From: Candidatus Angelobacter sp.
Lineage (GTDB): Bacteria; Acidobacteriota; Terriglobia; Terriglobales; Acidobacteriaceae
DNA: 64,000 bases
Assembly: GCA_025462835.1 (NCBI GenBank)
Contig: JAOAPH010000019.1
Location: 1 to 64,000, forward strand
Reading direction: 5' to 3'
Shown here: positions 15,660 to 25,100 of the stretch, one piece after another
How the letters are laid out: each line of letters begins with the position of its first letter
How positions within the stretch are numbered: position 1 is the first letter of the stretch
Program-made: the position numbers and the translations under genes
The notes under the pieces: generated by a model
What the model saw: only the letters and a program-made list of their open reading frames with translations
What the model was told of the DNA's origin: nothing
Database searches by the model: none

Positions 15660-16954
15660 AAATCACCCCCGCGTGGCGAGTGTACATACTCGGCGCCACG
15701 TTGTGCGTGGCGCTAACGATCTGCTCACGCAACTTCGGCGATAGAGGTGGACCGTACTTTATGGCCTCTTTGACGCTTGCGGGCATCGTGTACCTCTTAG
15801 CGATCCGTGAGTTTTTCGCTACGCCAAGATTTGCCCGACGCGTCGTCGTAATTGGGCTCGTCCTGGCTGCTGTGTGGCACATTGAATTTCTTCGGGTGCC
15901 CTCGGGCGCCGATGATGATATCCATCGATATCTTTGGGATGCCCGCCTGCAGCGGCTCGGCTACAACCCCTATATTGTCGTTCCCGGCGATCCTGCTTTT
16001 GGCGGGTTGCACACACCCGAGACCCGCACTTTGAACAACCCGGACATGCCGAGCCCATATCCAGCGGGCGCTGAGCTTCTCTTCCGCGGCATAACAGCCA
16101 TTCATGAGTCCATCTTTGCACTGAAAATAGCATTTGTACTTTGCGATCTGATCATTGTTCTCGTGTTGCTCGATGTCTTGCCTTACAACCAGCAAGGAGA
16201 GCACTGGGTTCTGGCTTATGCCTGGCACCCGCTGCTGGCGACAGAGGTGGCGGGCAGCGGTCACGTTGACATCGTCGGCGCGCTGCTTTTGTTGGTGTCC
16301 TTTGCCGCGCTGGGGCGCCGCTGGCGTACGGTTGCAGCCCTAGCGTTTGGTCTGGCTGTAGCCGTGAAATTGCTCCCGATCGTGCTGCTGCCACTCTACT
16401 GGAAGCGCATTCGCGTGCGCGACGGCGCACTGGCAGCAGTCGTTTGTGGACTCCTGTACTTGCCATTTCTTGATCACGGACGCATTCCGATCGGCTCGCT
16501 CGGCAGGTATGTCCAGAGTTTCCGCTTTAATGATCCGGTGTTTGCAACGCTCGAGCGAGTGGCGGCTCCGCAGTTTGTGGTTGGGCTGGCGGTGCTCATT
16601 GGCTTTCTTACCGCGATCTGGATGCGAAGAAGGTCGGCGGAATGGTCTTCCGACGCGTTTGCCTGGCCAATGGCGGCATCGCTTTTGTGCGCACCGGTTG
16701 TGTACCCATGGTACCTGCTCTGGATGCTGCCGTTCGTGAGGTCGGCCTCGACACTGCCTATCATCATGTGGACGGTGAGCATTATCCCTACATATTACGT
16801 TTGGCACCTGCGCGCGCTTGGACGTCCGTGGGTGCTTCCTGGCTGGATTGTTCTGCTGGAGTACGGATCCGTCGCGATGACCTCTGCAATCATCCTGTTG
16901 CGCCGAACCACTCGACCGGCCGCGCTACCATGTCCAGCAGAATATGTAGAGTGA
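15656..16954 (+). CDS. GT87-like polytopic membrane mannosyltransferase-type protein
   Basis: About 432 residues from GTG 15656. The start overlaps the previous stop and sits after AGGGGAG; a longer in-frame start at 15611 is unlikely. Ten or more hydrophobic helices are visible. After the first helices comes RVPSGADDDIHRYLWDARL, an acidic loop at the place of the catalytic Asp pair of GT-C enzymes, followed by GYNPYIV. The fold fits DUF2029/GT87 polyprenyl-phosphate-mannose-dependent transferases, which glycosylate an acceptor on the outer face of the membrane. Paired with the GT2 gene two steps upstream it may use that enzyme's lipid-linked sugar (inference). It ends a four-gene operon. Confidence 0.8.
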   Translation: MKITPAWRVYILGATLCVALTICSRNFGDRGGPYFMASLTLAGIVYLLAIREFFATPRFARRVVVIGLVLAAVWHIEFLRVPSGADDDIHRYLWDARLQRLGYNPYIVVPGDPAFGGLHTPETRTLNNPDMPSPYPAGAELLFRGITAIHESIFALKIAFVLCDLIIVLVLLDVLPYNQQGEHWVLAYAWHPLLATEVAGSGHVDIVGALLLLVSFAALGRRWRTVAALAFGLAVAVKLLPIVLLPLYWKRIRVRDGALAAVVCGLLYLPFLDHGRIPIGSLGRYVQSFRFNDPVFATLERVAAPQFVVGLAVLIGFLTAIWMRRRSAEWSSDAFAWPMAASLLCAPVVYPWYLLWMLPFVRSASTLPIIMWTVSIIPTYYVWHLRALGRPWVLPGWIVLLEYGSVAMTSAIILLRRTTRPAALPCPAEYVE

Positions 16955-17025
16955 AGGCAACTTCACCACATGCGATTCTTGCATCCCAGGAACCTTTGTG
17001 CGTCATCGAACATGACATTCACTGA

Positions 17026-17037
17026 GGAGGATCCTCC
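17026..17037. promoter_or_regulatory. Palindromic ribosome binding site
   Basis: GGAGGATCCTCC is a perfect 12-nt palindrome made of the Shine-Dalgarno GGAGG and its complement, ending directly before the ATG at 17038. A 4-bp stem with a GATC loop could hide the site. The short stem makes real control uncertain. Confidence 0.3.
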
Positions 17038-17772
17038 ATGGCTAAGCTGGGCCGTTCAACGATGATCCGTTTCCTAGTTCTTGGGGTGCTGTTCCTTGCT
17101 GCGACGTCCTGGGCACAGCAGCGCCCGCCGGTGGTAGAACAGATTGCCAAGGCCTATGGCCTTGATTCGTTCGGGCAAATCGACGCCATCCGCTACACCT
17201 GGAGCGGTGAGATCCCAGGACTTTTCAAGATTTCTCACGTTTGGGAGTGGGAGCCCAAGACCGGCAAGGTTTCCTTTGAGGGAACGGATAAGGATGGTAA
17301 GCCAGTCAAAGTTACCTACTTGCGCTCGCAGCTCAACAGCCAACCCGACTCCGTGAAAAACCAGGTAGAGCCGTCTTTCGTGAATGATAACTACTGGCTG
17401 CTGTTCCCCTTGCATGCATACTGGGACACCAGCGCCACCGTGACCGATCAAGGAATGCATAAACTGCCGCTGGGCAAAGGATCGGCCAGGCTGGTTTCGG
17501 TGAAGTATCCCGCGGATGGCGGCTACACGCCCGGCGACACGTGGGATCTCTACGTCGGCAAAGACAACCGCGTCGAACAATTTGTCTATCACCGCGGCGG
17601 GCCCAAGCCGCCAAAGCTCGTCACTGCAACGTGGGCAGGCTACAAGAAGGCCGGACCACTCCTTGTTTCAACCGAACACCATGGAAAAGCGGACGGCAAG
17701 CCCCTCACCGTGACCATTTCGAATGTGGCGGTTAGGTTAGCGGGATCAGATAAGTGGATCAACGCGCAATAA
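17038..17772 (+). CDS. Secreted protein of unknown function
   Basis: 244 residues from ATG 17038 with a strong GAGGAGG upstream. The N-terminus is a clear signal peptide (MIRFLVLGVLFLAATSWAQ), so the mature protein is likely periplasmic. The rest is beta-rich with many Trp and Tyr residues (YTWSGEIPG, HVWEWEPKTGKV, YWLLFPLHAYWD). It includes a GDTWDLYVGKDNRVEQFVYH stretch typical of lipoprotein-carrier-like or LolA-like beta-sheet folds. I do not recognise a named family. It sits 83 bases after the glycosyltransferase operon, probably as its own unit, and is convergent with the radical SAM gene. Confidence 0.75.
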   Translation: MAKLGRSTMIRFLVLGVLFLAATSWAQQRPPVVEQIAKAYGLDSFGQIDAIRYTWSGEIPGLFKISHVWEWEPKTGKVSFEGTDKDGKPVKVTYLRSQLNSQPDSVKNQVEPSFVNDNYWLLFPLHAYWDTSATVTDQGMHKLPLGKGSARLVSVKYPADGGYTPGDTWDLYVGKDNRVEQFVYHRGGPKPPKLVTATWAGYKKAGPLLVSTEHHGKADGKPLTVTISNVAVRLAGSDKWINAQ

Positions 17773-17811
17773 GGAACGGGCGGATTTCGTTGCGCCCAAC
17801 TACATCGATCT

Positions 17812-18894
17812 TCACTCGCGCGCTATCACGACGGTAGTGCAAGAGCTGCCAAACTTGGGCAGATCGCGGTTAGGAGCCGTCCGGATCTCGAGCCGTGGTC
17901 GTTCCCCGCGAATGATCGGACAATAAGAGTCAGGCTGTATTAGTGCGCCTTGCAAGCGTCGCCGTCCGGCACATCCGCCGTGGCACGACTCCCGGAACTC
18001 GCAAGGCTGGCACGCGTCAGGAAGCGTGCGGGCTTGGTCGAAGGGCGCGGAGTCTAGAATGTCGAGCCCCATCGAGATCAAATCTGACAGCGGCTCCCCC
18101 GATCCTGGCCAATAAACGCAGGGCTGTGTCGTGGCGCGCGGCGTAACTCGCACCGTGCTGACGCCACATCCTCCTTCGAGTGGCGGTAGGCCGGCCATCG
18201 CCCGCACCAGCGGCTCGCCAATAGCGATTACGTCGGTCTCCTCGAACAGGCGCCGAAAGCCTTCCCAGTACTCTTCGTAGCTCAGGGCATAGATGTCCGA
18301 TCGCACGGCTTGGTACACATTCACTCGCAAGGGAGCGTCAAACTGCTTGGCTACTCGCGCTACATCCGCTAGACGCAAGTAGTTCGACTTCATCATGACA
18401 GCGACGATGGTTACAGGAATATGCAGCCTGAGACACCGTTCTGCCTGCTGGTGGATGAGTGCCCAATTGCCAGGCCCGCGCTGTGCATCCTGTTCCGCTT
18501 GTGTCGGGTAATCGAGAGAGAACTCGATGTCGTGGAAGGCATATAGTTCATTGTCTTCCAGAACGCCAACACTATGACCGTTGGAGGTGATGGTGAGCTT
18601 GACCCTTTTCGTTTGCAAGTAGGCCAGTATTGCCTTGAAGTCTGGATGCATGCCGTTCTCACCGGTGCCGAGATTCACCGAGCGCACGGGCAGGCGTTCC
18701 ATGACTGCTTTCACTTGATCTAGGGAGAGACGGTCGGCGCGAGTCGGATCGCGGTAGCAGAAGGCGCAGGCGAGATTACATTCGTTGGTGAGCCCGAGCC
18801 CGAGCGCAATCGTGGCATCGGGCGCCCTCGCGCCGGATGGGGCGGATGAAGATTTGCCGGCGACGTTATTCATGGACCATTCTCCATCAACCAT
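17812..18894 (-). CDS. Radical SAM/SPASM domain protein
   Basis: About 360 residues from ATG 18894, whose A is shared with the TGA of the upstream methyltransferase gene. ATG 18873, preceded by GGAG, is an alternative. The radical SAM signature CNLACAFCY binds the SAM-cleaving 4Fe-4S cluster. Then come GTGENGMHPDF (unusual for the GGE motif) and SNGHSVG. The C-terminus has a Cys-rich SPASM/twitch-like region (ACQPCEFRESCHGGC) for one or two auxiliary clusters. Such enzymes modify peptides, or sometimes other substrates, by radical chemistry. Coupling to a methyltransferase suggests the two act in sequence. The substrate is unknown. A 13-residue ORF upstream of the methyltransferase is one possible peptide substrate. 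Confidence 0.85.
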   Translation of the reverse strand: MVDGEWSMNNVAGKSSSAPSGARAPDATIALGLGLTNECNLACAFCYRDPTRADRLSLDQVKAVMERLPVRSVNLGTGENGMHPDFKAILAYLQTKRVKLTITSNGHSVGVLEDNELYAFHDIEFSLDYPTQAEQDAQRGPGNWALIHQQAERCLRLHIPVTIVAVMMKSNYLRLADVARVAKQFDAPLRVNVYQAVRSDIYALSYEEYWEGFRRLFEETDVIAIGEPLVRAMAGLPPLEGGCGVSTVRVTPRATTQPCVYWPGSGEPLSDLISMGLDILDSAPFDQARTLPDACQPCEFRESCHGGCAGRRRLQGALIQPDSYCPIIRGERPRLEIRTAPNRDLPKFGSSCTTVVIARE

Positions 18895-19694
18895 CAAGGC
18901 AAACGTGCGAAGCATTGTGTGTAGCGCGCGACTGCGGCATACTCCGGTCGCCTGCCCAGCTTGCGCTCCAGCTCAAAAATCCGCTGATACTCGGCGCTGC
19001 GAGAAATCCGCGACGGCAAGTAATCCGCAAGGACGCGTACACCCCGCTCGGCAATCACTGCCAGCGACGCCTCTTTCAGCATGGCTTGCAGGCTATCTGA
19101 CGTAAATAGTCGTACCCGGCCTCCGTACAAAGACTCTTGTCCCCACTCAGCGGTGAGGTCATTTTCCGCAACCGTCAAATCGCCTGCTTGGATAGCGGCC
19201 TTGAATACTTCGCCAGCCCGGTTCCGCACCAGGACAGACAGAATCGCTGACGAATCTCGCAATGTGCGAGCCGCAAGGCGCAACACGAGTCCCGGTTCGT
19301 CGAGATATTCCAGGATGTTGTGGCAGAGAATTACATCGAACGATGCAGCGGGAAATAAGTTGGTCAGTTCCGTAGCGTCACCGAGTTTCAGTACGATCTT
19401 CCCCGAGATCGCTGCTTCTCGTGCCGCGCCCTTTGCGATATCCAGCATCGCTGGTGAGGAATCTAGCAGCGTGACATGAATGCCAAGTCGCGCCAGGCCA
19501 ACGGCAGTCGCTCCCGTGCCGCACCCGAGATCAAGTGCACACAACGACGCTTTGGCCTGCGGGGGAAGAAAATCCTGCAGGCTGGCAAAAGCCAAGTCGG
19601 AGCGCAACCGGCCCTCGGGCGTCTCGAGGTAGACGGCATACTTGTTCGCGCCGCTCTGGAAGCGTTCACTGTCGGCCTTGGCAGTCATCTTCAT
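18894..19694 (-). CDS. Class I SAM-dependent methyltransferase
   Basis: About 266 residues from ATG 19694 (GAGGG 5 nt upstream); GTG 19736 is the longer alternative. The Rossmann SAM site is clear: CALDLGCGTGATAVGL (motif I), VTLLDSSP (acidic end of beta2), and FDVILCHNILEYLDEPG (motif IV). The C-terminal third, with RLFTSDSLQAMLKEA and a Tyr/Arg-rich end, resembles methyltransferases of the UbiE/Methyltransf_11 group. The start/stop overlap with the radical SAM gene implies equal synthesis and a shared pathway. The methyl acceptor cannot be told. Mature tRNA or small-molecule targets cannot be excluded. Confidence 0.82.
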   Translation of the reverse strand: MKMTAKADSERFQSGANKYAVYLETPEGRLRSDLAFASLQDFLPPQAKASLCALDLGCGTGATAVGLARLGIHVTLLDSSPAMLDIAKGAAREAAISGKIVLKLGDATELTNLFPAASFDVILCHNILEYLDEPGLVLRLAARTLRDSSAILSVLVRNRAGEVFKAAIQAGDLTVAENDLTAEWGQESLYGGRVRLFTSDSLQAMLKEASLAVIAERGVRVLADYLPSRISRSAEYQRIFELERKLGRRPEYAAVARYTQCFARLP

Positions 19695-19701
19695 GCGACC
19701 C

Positions 19702-19776
19702 TCAAGCGTGGTGCCAGAGGTCAGGGTCACGGACACTCGTCATTATATTCCAGCCTCCGTGCCATAACTCCCGCAT
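19702..19776 (-). CDS. Candidate very small peptide ORF before the SAM enzymes
   Basis: A 24-codon frame ends 7 bases before the methyltransferase ATG. Its first ATG (19776) has no ribosome binding site. Its second ATG (19743) follows CGGAGG at 10 nt and gives MTSVRDPDLWHHA. Position and aromatic/His-rich content fit either a translation-coupling leader or a minimal precursor peptide for the radical SAM enzyme. A chance ORF is also quite possible. Confidence 0.2.
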   Translation of the reverse strand: MRELWHGGWNIMTSVRDPDLWHHA

Positions 19777-19917
19777 GGTCGGCCACACGGAAGTAATCCG
19801 GCTACTCAAGCCTTCGTCGCGGTCAACTTCTGAGTGGCCCGTCACTCCGGCATGATCCCCAAAATGGGCGTTCCCAGGACAGTCAACCTTTAACCGCGCA
19901 ATCGCAGTCAGATGCAG

Positions 19918-20481
19918 TTAGCTCCGTTCGTAGGTTCCGACCAACTGTCCGTATGCGACCACGATTCCCGTGACATCCTTTAAGAATTTTTTCAGCTTAG
20001 GCGGGGATTGGAATTTGGTATGGCGGTTGAGCGCGAGGATATAGAAGACATAACGATGCGGACCATGTCCGGGCACCGGCCGTGGTCCCATATAGCCTTG
20101 TGCGCCCACAGTGCTCTTTCCGAAATACACATCACTTGTACTGTAAGCAAGACTTCCTTCCGCCATGCCGGTGCGGTCTGAAGAGATTCCGCACGCAATC
20201 ATGTGCACGAAAGGTCGAGGCAACGGCGCATCCAGGTCTTCCATGATGATTGCCAGTTCGAGGGCTTCCGCGGGAATGCCTTTCCAGGTGAACGGTGGAG
20301 AGATGTTTTTTCCTACGCCGATTCCAGCGGAACCGAGCGGCATATGTCCGCCGTTCAAGAACCATGCGCTCTCCAGAAAGATCGTTTCGGGAACACCGTT
20401 CAGCGCAGGATAATTCGCGGCCGAGTGACGATCGCCCGCCCGTACACCTCGCAAGAGCCGGCCCAACCAGTGAAGGTTCAT
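19918..20481 (-). CDS. YbhB/YbcL-type PEBP (Raf-kinase-inhibitor-like) protein
   Basis: About 187 residues from ATG 20481 with GGAGAAG upstream (a longer frame to 20577 lacks support). The PEBP ligand site is present: SPPFTWKGIPAEA, then LAIIMEDLDAPLPRPFVHMI, then GPRPVPGHGPHRYVFYILAL (the conserved GPxPP/GxHRY-like motif). Bacterial members are small soluble proteins that bind phosphate-bearing or other anionic ligands, and their roles are mostly unknown. No signal peptide is evident. It is divergent from the efflux operon and about 140 bases upstream of the small ORF before the methyltransferase, so it is perhaps a separate unit. Confidence 0.85.
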   Translation of the reverse strand: MNLHWLGRLLRGVRAGDRHSAANYPALNGVPETIFLESAWFLNGGHMPLGSAGIGVGKNISPPFTWKGIPAEALELAIIMEDLDAPLPRPFVHMIACGISSDRTGMAEGSLAYSTSDVYFGKSTVGAQGYMGPRPVPGHGPHRYVFYILALNRHTKFQSPPKLKKFLKDVTGIVVAYGQLVGTYERS

Positions 20482-20665
20482 ACTTCTTCTCCGGAATTCG
20501 AAGTCTCGTTCAATACGCGTCGCATCACAATCTTTGTCGTTACTGTGATGGACGCTACTGAGTAAATGCGACTGCACCGTTTTGAATGGGATGGTTACAA
20601 ATGGCCATACTGAATATTCATGTCCAGCGGTTCAGTGTGATTGCTGCCAAAGCTTTCGAGGGGTG

Positions 20666-22156
20666 ATGACCGAGCTCAACCCTGTGAACGTACCCCTGCA
20701 TACTCTGTCCACGGGTCTATGGGTGATCGCTGGTTTGGCATGTCTGCAACTCGTGCCCCTAGTCGCTCTCGCGCAAGATGCACCGAGTGCCCGGATTTCA
20801 ATGCCGCAATCATCTCCTGAACAGGTACCCGTTTCTAGCTCGCAAGGGTTAACTCTACAAGATGCTGTGCAGAAGGCGGTCGCAATTTATCCAACGGTGC
20901 GTATCGCTCTTGAGCGGGTACTCGCGGCCAGGGCGGGCGTTGGGCTCACACGGACTCAAAACCTGCCCCAGGCAATTATGTTGTGGCAGACGAATCGAAG
21001 CACATACAACAACATTCCAGGGCTGCTTACACCTCAGGGAGTTGTCCCTTCTCTGTCCGGCCCTGTTCTTGCAGATACTTCTGGCACCTCAGTATGGGGC
21101 AGCGCCGGAGGTCTATTTATGAATTGGGAGCCGACGCGCTTTGGCTATCGAAAAGCCGAAGTGGCAGCGGCCCAGGCGGGCAGCGATGCAGCAGTTGATA
21201 GATTGGCCCTCACGAAACTGGATGTCGCGAATGCCGCAGCAAGTGCATATCTCACCGTTGCAGCGGTTCATGAACAGATAAAAAGTGCCGAGGCTGACCT
21301 GTCGCGCCGCCAAGCCTTTGCGAATACGATTCACGTACTGGTCAATAATCAGCTGCGACCAGGAGCAGACGCATCCCAAGCGGATGCGGAAGTAGCAGCG
21401 TCTCGCACCGGCCTCATTCAGGCACAGACCCTTGAAAAGGTCAGTCTTGCTGCATTGGCCGAATTGCTCGGTATGCCTTCGAGGCAGATTGTCCTCGTAG
21501 CCGAACCGTTGCTTACTGCGCCCTCGAATCCAGACCTGCCAACGTTCGCAGCTACCACACACCCGTCGGCTCTTGAACAGAGTCATCTTTGGAGACAAGC
21601 TCAAGCGCAGGAACGCATCTGGTCGAAAGCCTATCTTCCACGATTTTCACTTGTGGGATCAGTTTCCGGACGTGGCAGTGGGGTCAAGCCAGACGGAACG
21701 TTGCTGGAAGGTACAAATGGACTTGGACCAGATCGAGAGAACTGGGCAGTAGGGATTCAAACTACCTTCGCACCCTTCGATTTCTTCTCGATTCGTGAAG
21801 AGAAGAAGATCGCGGCCTCCAACCAGCGGGCGCAGCAACTGAAGTATCAGAACACCATCTTGACCCTGAATACCCAGGTGGAACAGGCCCGCGCTCAACT
21901 TGACGGCGCCATGCAGATTGCGCGCAATACTCCGGTGCAACTCGCAGCGGCGCGCATGGGAGAATCGCAGGCTCGAGCGCGGTATCAGGCGGGCCTCGCC
22001 AATATCGCCGAAGCAACACAAGCGTTGGCCCTCCTCCAACAGGCCGAGGCACAAGATGTGCTCGCACGAATTGGCGTTTGGCAAACACTGCTCGGCGTCT
22101 CCGCCGCACAAGGGGATCTAACTCCGTTTCTTAACCAACTGCCGGGAGCTCATTGA
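20666..22156 (+). CDS. TolC-family outer membrane efflux protein
   Basis: About 496 residues from ATG 20666 (GAGG close upstream); a TTG 28 codons earlier is possible. The signal peptide (LWVIAGLACLQLVPLVALAQ) is followed by SSQGLTLQDAVQKAVAIYP, the usual start of TolC proteins. Two repeats of long Ala/Gln-rich alpha-hairpins follow (LDVANAAASAYLTVAAVHEQ, then RAGVGLTRTQNLP and QVEQARAQLDGAMQIARN). They build the trimeric barrel and periplasmic tunnel. It is the first gene of a three-gene operon with the RND pump, starting 3 bases before it, and the adaptor. Together they form a tripartite pump across both membranes. Confidence 0.92.
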   Translation: MTELNPVNVPLHTLSTGLWVIAGLACLQLVPLVALAQDAPSARISMPQSSPEQVPVSSSQGLTLQDAVQKAVAIYPTVRIALERVLAARAGVGLTRTQNLPQAIMLWQTNRSTYNNIPGLLTPQGVVPSLSGPVLADTSGTSVWGSAGGLFMNWEPTRFGYRKAEVAAAQAGSDAAVDRLALTKLDVANAAASAYLTVAAVHEQIKSAEADLSRRQAFANTIHVLVNNQLRPGADASQADAEVAASRTGLIQAQTLEKVSLAALAELLGMPSRQIVLVAEPLLTAPSNPDLPTFAATTHPSALEQSHLWRQAQAQERIWSKAYLPRFSLVGSVSGRGSGVKPDGTLLEGTNGLGPDRENWAVGIQTTFAPFDFFSIREEKKIAASNQRAQQLKYQNTILTLNTQVEQARAQLDGAMQIARNTPVQLAAARMGESQARARYQAGLANIAEATQALALLQQAEAQDVLARIGVWQTLLGVSAAQGDLTPFLNQLPGAH

Positions 22157-22159
22157 TTC

Positions 22160-25100
22160 ATGTGGTTGATACGTCTGGCGCTCCGTCGCCCTTGGACGAT
22201 TATTGTTGGTGTTATTGCTGTCGCCTTGTGCTCCATCCTGGCGATTACGCGGATGCGTGTAGACATTTTCCCCAATCTCAACCTGCCCGTCGTCTATGTA
22301 GCACAGCCGTATGGCGGCATGAGCCCGGCGCAAATGGAAGGCTTCCTAACCTATTACTACGAGTACCACTTCCTATATGTAGACGGCATTGAGAGTGTCG
22401 AATCCAAGTCGGTCCAGGGCGCGGCGCTTATCAAGTTGACCTTTCATTCCGACACGGACATGAGCCAGGCTCTGGCTCAGGTGATCGGCTATGCCAATCG
22501 CGCCCATGCATTTATGCCTTACGGGGCAGTGCCGCCGTTCATTGTGCGCTACGACGCTGGAACGGTGCCGATTGGCTATCTCACATTCTCTTCTCCGAAT
22601 CGGACACTCGGCGAGATTCAGGATCTGGCGCTGAACCGTATCCGTCCGCAATTCGCTACGCTACCAGGGGTATCCTCCCCGCCGCCCTTCGGAGGCAACC
22701 AGCGTGCCGTCGTGGTAAGCGTCGATGCATCAAAGCTTCGCGCCTATGGTATGTCGTCTGAACAGGTGGTTCAGTCGATCACGACTGGCAATGTCATTAT
22801 TCCCGCGGGTAATGTGCAGGAAGGCACATTGCAACCGATCGTTCCAAGCAATTCTGTGGTACGGAACATCCAGGAGTTGGCCGATCTGCCGCTACACACA
22901 GGCGCTGGACCAACGGTCTTTCTACACGACATTGCGAAGGTAGAAGATTCCACGGACATCCTGGCGGGGTACGCGGAAATCGACGGCAAGCGCGCGGTCT
23001 ATATCCCGGTGACGAAGAGACCCGATGCGTCCACGGTAACAGTCGTTAATGAGGTGAAGCAAAACCTCGACCGCTTCCGCTCCCTGGTCCCGCCCGACAT
23101 TCAAGTCGACTACCGATTCGATCAATCTATCTACGTCAAAGATTCGCTTTGGACGATTGGCCGCGAAGGCCTGCTCGGCGCGTTGCTCACCGGTTTGATG
23201 GTGTTGCTCTTTCTTGGCGACTGGCGCAGTGCGGGCATCGTCGTTGTCACAATTCCTTTCGCCATCATCACCGCGATTGTGCTGCTGTGGGCGAGTGGGC
23301 AGACCATCAACATCATGACACTCGGCGGTTTGGCCTTGGCGATAGGCGTTCTGGTGGATGAGGGCACAGTCGTTATTGAAAACATCCATGCTCACCTGGA
23401 GCGCGGCGAACAGCGCGCCATAGCGGTGCTTCATGCAAGCCGGGAGGTTCTCACTCCTCGTTTGCTTGCCATGCTGTCGATTCTGGCAGTGTTTGTGCCG
23501 TCTTTCTTCATGACGGGCGTTGTCAAGGCACTCTTCATTCCGCTTTCGCTCGCTGTTGGGTTTGCAATGGCAGCTTCGTATGTCCTGTCCGGGACTCTCG
23601 TGCCGGTGCTGTCTAATTGGGTTCTTCCCGAAAGATGGAATCACAAAGAGGGAGCATCGAAAGGCGGGTTTCTTTCTCGTTTGAGAGACCGGCTTGAATG
23701 GGCGCTGTCCAAGATAATGGCAAGGCGCGGGTTCGTCTTCGCTGGCTACCTCGTGATCGCCGCTTTGCTGGTCAGTGTCGTTGGTTTACATTTAGGTCGG
23801 GAACTCTTTCCGCCGTCTGGCTCCAATCAATTCCAATTGCGCTTCAATGCGCCCATCGGTACGCGCGTGCCTGTCACCGAAAATCTCGCTCGCCAGGTCC
23901 TCAGCACAATTCAGAAGGAAGCCGGAGGTGGGAACGTCGAGAGCACTCTGGGCTATGTAGGGCTTCAAGCTTCCAGCTATCCCGTCAATACTATCTATCT
24001 TTGGACAAGTGGTCCCCATGAGGCTATCTTCCGTGTCGCTCTCCGGTCGGATGCGAAGATCAAGCTGTCTGACTTCGAAGAACACTTGCGAAAGGTACTG
24101 ACAGACCAATTCCCTGGCAGCACTTTCTCCTTCGAAGCTGGAGACATCGTTTCTCAGATCATGAACCTCGGCGCACCGAGCCCCGTAGAAATCGCGGTCC
24201 AAGGCTCCGACCTTTCACAAGTGCGCGCGTATGCTTTCCGCGTCCACAATGCTATGTCCTCTATCAATTCTTTACGGGATCTGCGTTATGAAGAGCCGCT
24301 CGAATATCCGAGCATCAATGTAGACATCGACCGTGCGCTGACTGGTCAGATGGGGCTCACCGTACAGCAGGTCGGCAACGCAGTTCTCACCGCTACGTCT
24401 TCAAGCCGATTCGTTACTCCGAACTACTGGGCTGATCCGAAAACCGGCGTTGGCTATCAGGTGCAAGTAGAGATTCCGCAGACGCAGATTCACACATTGC
24501 AAGACATCGCCAATATTCCAGCAGGAACTGGCGCGCATCCGCTCGTTGGAGATGTCGCGAAGGTAGAGAATGGAAAACTTGTCGGTGAATTTGACCGCAG
24601 TAATGGCCTGCGCATGGTTTTGATTGCGGCAAACACCTCCGGCAGTGATCTTGGGAGTGTGGCTCGCTCGCTGAATCAAGCCCTCGTTCATATTGCGCCG
24701 GTTCCGCGTGGTTTGACTGTGGAAGTTCGTGGCCAGATCGCTCCGATGCGTCTGACGCTCACCAATCTCAGCGTTGGCCTGGGCATTGCGCTGATCGCAA
24801 TTCTGTTGCTTCTTACTGCAAATTTTCAGTCCTTAAGACTGGCTTTTGTCGTACTGGCAACCGCTCCAGCGGTACTGACCGGAGTTGTTCTCATGCTTTG
24901 GCTCACCGGCACCTCACTCAACATCCAGTCATTTATGGGTGCCATCATGGCCCTGGGTGTGGCTGTAGCGAACGCGATTTTGCTCGTCACCTTTGCCGAG
25001 CAATACCGCAGAGAAGGAAGGTCGGCGCTTGAAGCAGGCATGGAAGCGGCGAAGACACGCATGCGTCCTGTATTGATGACGAGCATAGCTATGACTGCGG

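Noticed and set aside
14928-19694. Arsenosugar biosynthesis cluster (TIGR04282 protein plus radical SAM protein)
   Set aside because: The GT2 here is of the polyprenyl-phosphate type, the radical SAM protein has a SPASM-like tail, is on the other strand, and no arsenic genes are present.
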